Part shown: piece by piece, positions 1 to 7,768 of the stretch
Layout of the letters: every line of letters begins with the position of its first letter
Numbering within the stretch: position 1 is the first letter of the stretch
Source of the DNA: Reichenbachiella faecimaris
GTDB taxonomy: Bacteria > Bacteroidota > Bacteroidia > Cytophagales > Cyclobacteriaceae
Direction: 5' to 3'
Length of the DNA stretch: 64,000 nucleotides
Assembly: GCF_900176375.1 (NCBI RefSeq)
Contig: NZ_FWYF01000001.1
Location: forward strand, 1,312,449-1,376,448
Notes under the pieces: generated by a model
What the model was told of the DNA's origin: nothing
Seen by the model: only the letters and a program-made list of their open reading frames with translations
Database searches by the model: none
Made by a program: the position numbers and the translations under genes

Positions 1-2390
1 GGTTGCAAAGTCAATGTTAGCGTTTCCACACCTTCAAATTCAGAATCATCTATGGGCGAAACTGTGATAACTTGAGTGAGGTTGCCAGGACTTAAAGTAA
101 CACTGCCGGATAACGCTGGTGTACTGGTATAATCACTACCTGAAGTGGCTGAGCCAGATATTGTATATCCTACACTGATCGACTGAGCTACATCAGAGAT
201 TGAGATCGTAAATGTTCCGGTATCTCCAGCTTCAGCGGCAGCAGCATCTGTGGCTTCTATGTTTACTGCCGCAGATACATTGATGGTCACTTGATCGGTA
301 TGATTTCCGTCATCTGTAGTAACTGTGATTACCGTCTGCCCCACACCTGTTGCTTCAAAGGCTCCAGTTATTTCATTCAGCGTACCAACCGAAGGATTGC
401 TATTGGTATAAGCTACCGTTTTGTTTGATGCATTCTGGGGAACAAACGTTGGTGTAAGGCTGGTGATTTCACCAATAACCATGTCTAATGGCCCATCAGG
501 CATATCGACTGAAATTACCCCTATGGGTTCGGTGAAAAAGGTGTTGACAACTAAATTTCCAGTCGTAATAATACTGTCTTGTGTTTCCCAGCTTATCCAT
601 TGGGGATTATACAAATCTATTTGTCCACTGGCACTTGCTGCAATACCAGTTCCTCCATCGGTAAAAACTACTGTGTTATGGTCATAGGGATCAAGTCCTG
701 TCCCATCCACTTTTAATGAATGGAATTCTATATTCTGGTAAGGCCCCCCTTCCAATGTGATCGCATGCCTTTGAGAATCGATGATATCGATATCCTCCCA
801 GTATACATTCCAAAGCCCTACAGCACCTGAAAGATATATAGCACCAATCTCTTCATTGAACAGATCATACGTAGTACCATGATTGATGATGGTAATGTTA
901 CTCATTACGGACTGGTTATTCTGGAGGAATTTAAACCCTGGGAAGGTATCTGTAAAACGAATACCAGCACAACCCCGACCGTCTCTAATAAGCACATGAT
1001 TCACGCCATGACCATCTGCACCATGAAATGCAACGCCTCCTGCTCTCCAAACATTTTCTACCGTACTAAATTGCAGTGTGTTGTGCGTACCAGGAATACC
1101 GTGCCCCCAGTTGTCTGAAGACCAAACGGCAAATCCATCGTCACCACTATTTCTTATGTTAGTATGCTCGACAGTACAATGGTTGCTTCCTTCAGCGAAG
1201 TTGACACCATCAGCATAATTGTTTCTAATTCTGGCATTTGTGATCAACAGGTACTCAGTGATATCTTGTGGAGCGCCTTCAACAGCAAAGTCATAATCCG
1301 CGAACCACATGCCCGTTTCGAAATGCTCTACCCATACATCTTTAACTACACTGTTGCTTCCCCATGTTCCAAAAATACCTTTGTATCCTTTATAAGGTTC
1401 GTTCCATCCAGGTATCCTCTCGTTATCCGGACAAAAGCGATCGTTGTTGTTGGTCGTAACATGGACATCAGAAAATTCTAAATTATCCGCACGGGCTTTT
1501 ACACCTCCGGAAAAAGCCAGGTCAGAAGAAAAGAAGAGCTCTGTATGCCAAATACCGGCACCTTGCACCGTGATATTACTGGCGTTTAATCGAAATTGAC
1601 CATCGAGATAATACTTACCAGCGGGTATATACATATTCTTACCCTGTGCGTTGGCATCGGCCAAACACGCATGAAATGCAGCCAGGTCGTCTATTGTATC
1701 ATTTCCATTGGCATTGTATGGCGCATCTGTAACTGAAAGTGAATTTGCCGGAGCACCTTTTACTGGTTCAATTTGCTCGATTTCAATGAAATCAATCCCA
1801 TACTCGAAGCCATTTCCACCAGTCTTTTCCAGTCGAATGCTACTACCAGGAGAAAGTGGTGTGTTCAACTTGAAGTTGATATCATCAAAATACATTCGAA
1901 CTTCAGTGAACCCTGCATTTGGGACATTACCACCTTGAGCCCCTTGGAATTTATTTAGGTAATGAAAAGCCCAATAGGAGTTTAGCGTGATCGTTTGATC
2001 CAAACTGCCATTGACATATACATTCAAATCACCTTGATTGCCTAGGCCACTAGCATTGTCAGGAATGGTAAACCTCAGTGTCACCCCATCGGCGAACTCA
2101 TTCACCGTCCATTGCACGTAATCGCCGTCCGACGACAAAGCCAAATAATGTTGGCCTGATGCCTCGGCGGCTGCCACGTCCGGAAGAAATTCATAATCCG
2201 TTCGAGCTTGTGCTTGCGACTGATTGGTATCATCAGATTCGTACCTGGTGTACGGCATTTGATAAGCTCCTCGTGGGAGCCCATCACCCTGAGCGAAAGT
2301 GTTGTAAGTCATTAATACCAGACTGACTAGTCCGAATATTGAGGTTACACTCCTTCGCCATTTTTGTAAACATTCGTTTTTCATAGTCAT
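1..2390 (-). CDS. Secreted GH87-type beta-helix alpha-1,3-glucanase/mycodextranase, 3' end beyond the window
   Basis: The reading frame is open from the left edge to an ATG at 2390; a second in-frame ATG lies at 2384, and an in-frame stop just upstream excludes a longer start. The product has a signal peptide, a CBM6/35-like beta-sandwich (about residues 35-205), a right-handed beta-helix (about 215-560), a BIG2-like domain (about 610-690) and a Calx-beta-like repeat running off the edge. In the helix, YADGVNF puts an Asp at residue 394 and SGDDG puts Asp at 417 and 418. This 23/24-residue spacing matches, as I recall it, the three catalytic Asp of GH87 alpha-1,3-glucanases. Inference: an endo-enzyme opening an alpha-1,3-glucan or nigeran outside the cell. 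A general pectate-lyase-fold enzyme is the alternative. It is separated from the GH97 gene by a terminator, so it may have its own promoter. Confidence 0.72.
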   Translation of the reverse strand, partial: MTMKNECLQKWRRSVTSIFGLVSLVLMTYNTFAQGDGLPRGAYQMPYTRYESDDTNQSQAQARTDYEFLPDVAAAEASGQHYLALSSDGDYVQWTVNEFADGVTLRFTIPDNASGLGNQGDLNVYVNGSLDQTITLNSYWAFHYLNKFQGAQGGNVPNAGFTEVRMYFDDINFKLNTPLSPGSSIRLEKTGGNGFEYGIDFIEIEQIEPVKGAPANSLSVTDAPYNANGNDTIDDLAAFHACLADANAQGKNMYIPAGKYYLDGQFRLNASNITVQGAGIWHTELFFSSDLAFSGGVKARADNLEFSDVHVTTNNNDRFCPDNERIPGWNEPYKGYKGIFGTWGSNSVVKDVWVEHFETGMWFADYDFAVEGAPQDITEYLLITNARIRNNYADGVNFAEGSNHCTVEHTNIRNSGDDGFAVWSSDNWGHGIPGTHNTLQFSTVENVWRAGGVAFHGADGHGVNHVLIRDGRGCAGIRFTDTFPGFKFLQNNQSVMSNITIINHGTTYDLFNEEIGAIYLSGAVGLWNVYWEDIDIIDSQRHAITLEGGPYQNIEFHSLKVDGTGLDPYDHNTVVFTDGGTGIAASASGQIDLYNPQWISWETQDSIITTGNLVVNTFFTEPIGVISVDMPDGPLDMVIGEITSLTPTFVPQNASNKTVAYTNSNPSVGTLNEITGAFEATGVGQTVITVTTDDGNHTDQVTINVSAAVNIEATDAAAAEAGDTGTFTISISDVAQSISVGYTISGSATSGSDYTSTPALSGSVTLSPGNLTQVITVSPIDDSEFEGVETLTLTLQ

Positions 2391-2470
2391 GTTTTGTTAA
2401 AATGATAAGAATACTTTGATGCTCCTGCATCAAAGGTGTGGGGAGTGTGGGGGTTGGTCATTGGGGCTTG

Positions 2471-2512
2471 AAAAAAAAGAGGGGACAAAAATCTATAAAA
2501 ATTATCCCCTCT
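2471..2512 (-). terminator. Intrinsic terminator after the GH97 gene
   Basis: Arms AGAGGGGA (2478-2485) and TCCCCTCT (2505-2512) form an 8-bp perfect stem. On the minus strand the stem is followed by an uninterrupted run of eight T. It ends the SusC-SusD-GH71/99-GH97 transcript before the GH87 gene. Confidence 0.65.
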
Positions 2513-2591
2513 CACAACAAAACCCATTCACATAAGAATCACTCTTGAACAAAGCTGGCCGTCTTCATTCAACAAATTTATTAGCACCTTG

Positions 2592-4688
2592 TCAAAAAGA
2601 TGCCACATGCTTGCCATTGGCGAGCTGTGGACTGGCGATTTTTAATCTAACCGCCTGACCGCCACCAGCGGCTAGTTTCATATTCAAATTACTGGTATTA
2701 TCTACCAAAAAACTATCAATCTTTACTGTCATGGGGTTAGTCTCGTAATGAGCATTATCTCCATCTGCATATATCTGTGCCAGGTACTTCTCTCCGGCCT
2801 TCAGAAAATCCAGATTAATATTCAGTTCTCTCTCATTCTCATCAGTGACTGCCCCGACAAACCAATCTTCACTTCCTCTTGCTTTTCTAGCAATGGCCAC
2901 ATAATCGCCAATCTTACCATCCAAAAGCTTGCTATCCTCCCAATCGGTGACTACGTCTTGGACAAACTGAAAGGCAGGATTGTTCATATAGTGCTCAGGT
3001 AGATCCGCAGCCATCTGTACCGGACTATAGATCGTCACATACAATGCCAGCTGATTAGCCAGCGTACTGTGCGTGCTATTTCCCTTTCTGTAAGCATCCA
3101 AATCTGTTTGGAATATACCAGGGGTATAGTCCAAAGGCCCAGCGAGCAACATCGTAAACGGCAGCACTGTGGTATGTTCTGGAGGATTTCCTGTACTCCA
3201 GGCATTATACTCCATACCCCGAACGGCCTCCCTGCTCAGCATATTGGGATAGGTCCTTCTGATGCCTGTAGGTTTGATCGGTTCATGAGCGACTATACAC
3301 ACCTTGTTTTGGGCTGCCAGCTCCACAACTCTTCGATAGTGATTGATCATCCATTGGCCATGATGATTTTGTCCTTCGGGCTTTACGTAGCCCACATATC
3401 CTGTTTTCACCGAATGGATGCCGTTGTCCTGCAGCATACCATAAGCATCCGACATTTGCTTTTCATAAGCCAGTGCGTCACCACTTGTTTCATGATGTCC
3501 AATGATATTTACTCCTTTTTTTTGGGCATAAGCAGCCAGCCAGGGAAGATTGAAGTCTGGATATGACTCTGTGAAACTAAAATTTGGCTTGGTAGTCCAG
3601 ACGTCCCAACCTGGATTCCAACCTTCTACCAATACGCCTCCAAATCCATTATCAGCAGCAAAATCAATATATTTTGCCGTATTTTCAGTCGTTGCCCCAT
3701 GATTTGGTCCGGCTTCCCAAGTAGATTTATTCAGGTGCATTTCCCACCAAATACCGATGTATTTCATGGGCTGAATCCAAGACACGTCGCTCAATTTGTT
3801 TGGTTCATTCAGGTTAAGAATCAAATCGGATTCTACCAGTCCTGCCAATCGATTACTCACCTGAATCGTTCTCCATGGAGTGACCATTGGCACTTTGGTT
3901 TTTACTTTTACACCATCAGGCCAAGGGACTAGACCTGCAGTCAGCCCGTTCGGATTTCCCTGGGTCAAAACCATGGACGCATAATTTGTCAAATTGGCCT
4001 CGTGAATACTGAAATAAAAACCCTCAGTGCTCTCGAAAGTAGCTGGTGTATGTATGAGCGTGGAAACAGAATTCAGTTTTTTATTTTCATAAAGTCTTTC
4101 ATAACTATTATAGCCATTTTCCCAAGAATCCACAGTTGTATCACAAGGTTGATACCATACAGAATGATCAGCTGTAAAATTGAACGCTGTGAGTTCATTC
4201 ATAATTCTTACACTATCAATGGCGTCCTGTTCAGGTATGGCATATCGAAAGCCCAAACCATCATCAAATACCCTAAAAAAAAGTGTGAAATATCTCTTAT
4301 CTCCCTCCTCTTCGACTAACGAAACTTCAAGTTGCGTATAGGCATTTCTCACCACCCTTCTTTCTCCCCACACTGTTTCCCATTCGTCATCTACAGATGA
4401 TCTCTTGATCTCTCTAATCTGTAAATGATCTGCCAGAGGTTTCATTTTCTGAAACTCAAAACCAAGTCTAGACGGGCTTACGATTTTTTGTTCAGCTAAA
4501 TTCAGTGCGTAATGAGGCACACCGTTTTCCAATGAAAACAGCAGTTCGAGTTGTCCGTCAGGTGAACGCACAATTTCCTGATGATTCATAGCCTGTTCTT
4601 GATTGTCACAAGCCGTAAATCCAATAATCAAACCTACAAGTAAGAGTAGTTTCGTGCTTCCTGATGTTTTTATTCCTATGATATTCAT
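2592..4688 (-). CDS. GH97 family alpha-glucosidase lipoprotein (SusB-like, inverting type)
   Basis: 698 residues, the usual GH97 length. The N-terminus ends in a lipobox (GFTAC, Cys about 27), so it is probably membrane-anchored. The family has an N-terminal beta-sandwich, a central (beta/alpha)8 barrel and a short C-terminal sandwich. Motifs seen: GHHETSG (Glu400), VAHEP (Glu469) and VRGMEY (Glu493), which correspond to the glutamates of inverting, SusB-type members; the position where retaining members carry a nucleophilic Asp reads VKTGYVG. Expected role: removing glucose from alpha-linked oligosaccharides produced by the neighbouring endo-enzymes. The start codon overlaps the stop of the upstream gene (TAATG), so the two are translationally coupled. 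Confidence 0.9.
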   Translation of the reverse strand: MNIIGIKTSGSTKLLLLVGLIIGFTACDNQEQAMNHQEIVRSPDGQLELLFSLENGVPHYALNLAEQKIVSPSRLGFEFQKMKPLADHLQIREIKRSSVDDEWETVWGERRVVRNAYTQLEVSLVEEEGDKRYFTLFFRVFDDGLGFRYAIPEQDAIDSVRIMNELTAFNFTADHSVWYQPCDTTVDSWENGYNSYERLYENKKLNSVSTLIHTPATFESTEGFYFSIHEANLTNYASMVLTQGNPNGLTAGLVPWPDGVKVKTKVPMVTPWRTIQVSNRLAGLVESDLILNLNEPNKLSDVSWIQPMKYIGIWWEMHLNKSTWEAGPNHGATTENTAKYIDFAADNGFGGVLVEGWNPGWDVWTTKPNFSFTESYPDFNLPWLAAYAQKKGVNIIGHHETSGDALAYEKQMSDAYGMLQDNGIHSVKTGYVGYVKPEGQNHHGQWMINHYRRVVELAAQNKVCIVAHEPIKPTGIRRTYPNMLSREAVRGMEYNAWSTGNPPEHTTVLPFTMLLAGPLDYTPGIFQTDLDAYRKGNSTHSTLANQLALYVTIYSPVQMAADLPEHYMNNPAFQFVQDVVTDWEDSKLLDGKIGDYVAIARKARGSEDWFVGAVTDENERELNINLDFLKAGEKYLAQIYADGDNAHYETNPMTVKIDSFLVDNTSNLNMKLAAGGGQAVRLKIASPQLANGKHVASF

Positions 4689-5908
4689 TACTTGTAATTC
4701 GATATAAGTTTTTCTGCCTCATCTACTTTTAAGGCAACCAAATAGTAAAATGCTTGTTTTAAATCGTCGAGAGCCTCTTTATCCGAACTGTAAGCGGGGT
4801 TTTTGCTAAGCAAATACCAGTCATAGATGAGTTGCAACTCTTCTACGCCGTAGGCTACTCCTGTATATTTTTGTATTTTTTCTAAGAACTGAAACTCAAA
4901 TTCCAATGTCGGTTCTATGCAAGTGCCCTCCCCGAAATCGTTCCAGGTGATCAGTTGCAAAAAATCCAGTTTATCACTGTTTTGTGTTGCCAAATCCAGT
5001 GTTTCTTCCAGCGTTTGAGCAGAAACTTCTAATTCCCAGCCAATCTGATCTCCCCAGCCACCTTCTACATAATAATCGTTGAAACCGGGATAGGCACCCC
5101 CGCCCCTGATCTCTAATGCAGTAGTAGAATTATAAAAATTGGTCAAACCGCTCACGCCATCTCGGTACACCCATGCATACTCTCCTGCGGCATTTTCCTC
5201 ACCCACCTTGCCTGTATTATACCATAGTGGTAGAAACAATTCATTGGCTGAGGACGCCCCTAAAATCTCAGTCCAAGTAGTAGAAGCTTGAAATGTAATC
5301 GGACCAAAAAGTAGTGTCAATGGTCGATTATCAAATTCGATGTATTGTTTATGGTTGTAATAGTTTGAATTGAGATAGGTCACATTGATCTTGGTGTCTT
5401 CTTTGCTTTCGGCAAATCGATCTTCCATGACCACTGCAAACTCCATTCCGGTGGATTCAGTGTGATCTATAATGGCATTTGAGCTTTCGAGTAAAGAATG
5501 AATATCGCTGTTCGTTCCCTCAACCCCATACCAATTAATCAATACTCCATCTACTCCTGCATATTTCATCAAAAGCATGTGATAATTGATCACATCTGGG
5601 TCTCGCGAGTCGTAGGGTCCAATCAGCGGATAATAGTGTGATGCAATCTGCCTTTTATCGTCATCGCCTATCACATTGGGGTCTTTAGTAGACATCTTCC
5701 AATGGATGCCCCAACCTTCAGAAAAATCTCCAGGTGCTTCAAACCAGGGCATGTAGTGCAAATAAACGGGCATCTTGTTACTCTTGGAAACAGACTTGGC
5801 AGACAACTCTTCTATACCACCAGACGGCAACACCAGTTCGGGACTGTTATCTTCTTTGCAGGATGATAGTATCAATAACGTGAGCCCTAATTGTAAAATA
5901 TGATTCAT
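4688..5908 (-). CDS. Glycoside hydrolase family 71/99-like lipoprotein
   Basis: 406 residues with a lipobox (ILSSC, Cys 17). Motifs typical of the GH71/GH99-like barrel are visible: PVYLHYMPWF (about 48-57), GWGIHWKM, AGVDGVLINWYG and, near the C-terminus, LITWNDFGEGTCIEPT with acidic residues in the active-site region. GH71 members are alpha-1,3-glucanases and GH99 members endo-alpha-mannosidases; the sequence alone does not decide. The neighbouring GH87 and GH97 enzymes favour an alpha-glucan substrate (inference). Its stop codon shares bases with the GH97 start. A 236-base gap separates it from SusD. Confidence 0.78.
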   Translation of the reverse strand: MNHILQLGLTLLILSSCKEDNSPELVLPSGGIEELSAKSVSKSNKMPVYLHYMPWFEAPGDFSEGWGIHWKMSTKDPNVIGDDDKRQIASHYYPLIGPYDSRDPDVINYHMLLMKYAGVDGVLINWYGVEGTNSDIHSLLESSNAIIDHTESTGMEFAVVMEDRFAESKEDTKINVTYLNSNYYNHKQYIEFDNRPLTLLFGPITFQASTTWTEILGASSANELFLPLWYNTGKVGEENAAGEYAWVYRDGVSGLTNFYNSTTALEIRGGGAYPGFNDYYVEGGWGDQIGWELEVSAQTLEETLDLATQNSDKLDFLQLITWNDFGEGTCIEPTLEFEFQFLEKIQKYTGVAYGVEELQLIYDWYLLSKNPAYSSDKEALDDLKQAFYYLVALKVDEAEKLISNYK

Positions 5909-5937
5909 TTTTATATAATTTTTTTAAAGCCAGAGTA

Positions 5938-5963
5938 TCAGATTTTTGAATGTTAATCTGATG
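5938..5963 (-). other. Stem-loop in the SusD to GH71/99 gap
   Basis: ATCAGATT (5938-5945) and AATCTGAT (5956-5963) form an 8-bp perfect stem with a 10-base loop. No T-run follows on the minus strand, so it is not a standard terminator. It could stabilise or process the mRNA between the abundant SusCD part and the enzyme part of the operon. The rest of the 5909-6144 gap shows no gene. Confidence 0.35.
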
Positions 5964-6144
5964 ATCAGGCAGAGACATAATTGTCAAAAATGCTAGACAC
6001 TCTGGTGTAATAGCCCCCACGACTATTACTTCTTTAATATGTACCTGAGCACATCAATCAAACTCTATATTTCTATTCATACCAACCCAAGCGTCTGGCT
6101 TAAATTTGCCCGACATTCGGTTGAACATTTTTATTAAATCTCTC

Positions 6145-7752
6145 CTAATTGTAACCTGGGTTTTGTTCCAGTTTATCATTGGCTGACAATGCAGTGACAG
6201 GAATAGGATAAACATTTCTAAAATCTCCACTTGCTTCTTTGGCCCACCAAGTACCACTGGTGAACTTGCCAAACCGAATTAAGTCGGTACGTCTATGGCC
6301 TTCCCAGTACAATTCGTAACCTCTTTCGGCCAAAATTTCACTTCCATCCGAGCTGATAGAGCTGATATTATTCGCCCCTCTTTGGGTTTTCACCTGATTG
6401 ATTAAAGTCAGGGCTGCACCATCGCTTCCTTTACGCCAAAGGGCTTCAGCTTTCATCAGTATCACATCGGCATATCGCAGCAGCGCCACATCGTTGTCCA
6501 TCCACTGGGGAATAGCTGCGTCCTGATCGGGTGCCCATTTCACTACTCTCACCCCATCCGCTTCTTTTGCCTTAGTTATGTCATCCAAATCAGGATTGAA
6601 AATCAGCGGATTGCCAATTCTATCTTCTAGGTCTACGCCATCGCTGTCCACCTGCTGTCCATACAAGAATCCCAAATGCAATCCCGTTGCGTCCAGATAA
6701 CGATCATCTTGGAATCGAGTATCTGTGGTCTGAATACCGTTGCTGTTATTCCCATCCGTATCCCAGGCATAGAAGAACTCTGGCGGTACGCACATACCAT
6801 TCCATGGTTGGCCATTGTTTACTGATTGATTGTAATGTAAGCTCATAAATGTATGCGCCTGTGAATCGAACCCTCTACCCACTTCTCCACTATTGAGTAG
6901 CGCCAAGATGGTTTCCGAGCTATTGTCGTTGTTGTTTTCGAAGAGATCGAAATAGTCGGCACCAAGGCTATATTGACCTGAGTTGATTACTGCATCGCAA
7001 TTGGCAATTACTTGATCCATATCAGCATCTGTAACCGACCGACCTTCATAAATGGCGCGATTCAGATATACCTTGGCCAACAAAGCCTGAGCTGTTTGTT
7101 TCACCGCTTTGCCCACCTCTACACCATCTTCTTTGCCAAACATATCCGGAATAGATTCTTCCAATTCATTGATAATATAATTTGTGCCATCTACACGATT
7201 CATCACATCTGGAAAAAGCTGATCATTCAAAAATGGAAGAACACCAAACATATCTATGTATTGCCACATATAGTAGGCTCGCATCGTCCTGACCTCCGCC
7301 AAATAGGGCTTCAGGTCTTCTCGGAAATTGATATCGTCTGCCGACATATTGACCAAATTGGTAAATACCTCATAGCATCTTGCTACCCCCTGAGAAATAT
7401 CGTTCCATCCATTGGCAACGATAGAATTTTCTGCGGTCCAGGTATGCTGGTGCATCGCAATCCAGATGCCGTTATCGTACCAATCGGTCCCTCTGGTGGG
7501 AGTCACCATTTCATCAGTTGAAGATTCAGTTAACGCATATATATTTCGCTCACCATTCCATTGATACAATGGTGTATAAATCGGTTCTATAAAACCAGTT
7601 GTTAAAGTAGGGTCTTCTCTTAGTGCCTCAGCGGATTCAGCCAGGTATTCATTCCCTTTAGTAAAATTTATAATTTTAGGTTCTAAATCGGTACATGAAA
7701 ACAGCGCTACCATAGCCAAAACTGTCGCTATATTTTTATTTGTTCTTATCAT
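6145..7752 (-). CDS. SusD/RagB-family surface glycan-binding lipoprotein
   Basis: 535 residues with a lipobox (ALFSC, Cys 20). The helical TPR-like layout of SusD is clear: an N-terminal stretch with NEYLAESAEALREDP, a central region rich in YMWQYIDMFG and AKVYLNRAIY, and the characteristic C-terminus with ALLRYADVILMKAEALWR, RGYELYWEGHRRTDLIRFG and a terminal NPGYN. SusD proteins sit on the outer surface as a lid over SusC and bind the oligosaccharide to be imported. It follows SusC by 16 bases and is surely cotranscribed with it. Confidence 0.95.
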   Translation of the reverse strand: MIRTNKNIATVLAMVALFSCTDLEPKIINFTKGNEYLAESAEALREDPTLTTGFIEPIYTPLYQWNGERNIYALTESSTDEMVTPTRGTDWYDNGIWIAMHQHTWTAENSIVANGWNDISQGVARCYEVFTNLVNMSADDINFREDLKPYLAEVRTMRAYYMWQYIDMFGVLPFLNDQLFPDVMNRVDGTNYIINELEESIPDMFGKEDGVEVGKAVKQTAQALLAKVYLNRAIYEGRSVTDADMDQVIANCDAVINSGQYSLGADYFDLFENNNDNSSETILALLNSGEVGRGFDSQAHTFMSLHYNQSVNNGQPWNGMCVPPEFFYAWDTDGNNSNGIQTTDTRFQDDRYLDATGLHLGFLYGQQVDSDGVDLEDRIGNPLIFNPDLDDITKAKEADGVRVVKWAPDQDAAIPQWMDNDVALLRYADVILMKAEALWRKGSDGAALTLINQVKTQRGANNISSISSDGSEILAERGYELYWEGHRRTDLIRFGKFTSGTWWAKEASGDFRNVYPIPVTALSANDKLEQNPGYN

Positions 7753-7768
7753 AGTTGTAGGCGTCTAA

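Noticed and set aside
3069-3566. 165-codon frame opposite the GH97 gene
   Set aside because: It lies wholly inside a well-supported gene on the other strand.
6054-6272. 72-codon frame past the SusD stop
   Set aside because: Its first half overlaps SusD in another frame and its tail has no recognisable content.
7012-7521. 169-codon frame opposite SusD
   Set aside because: Shadow of the SusD gene; composition is not protein-like.
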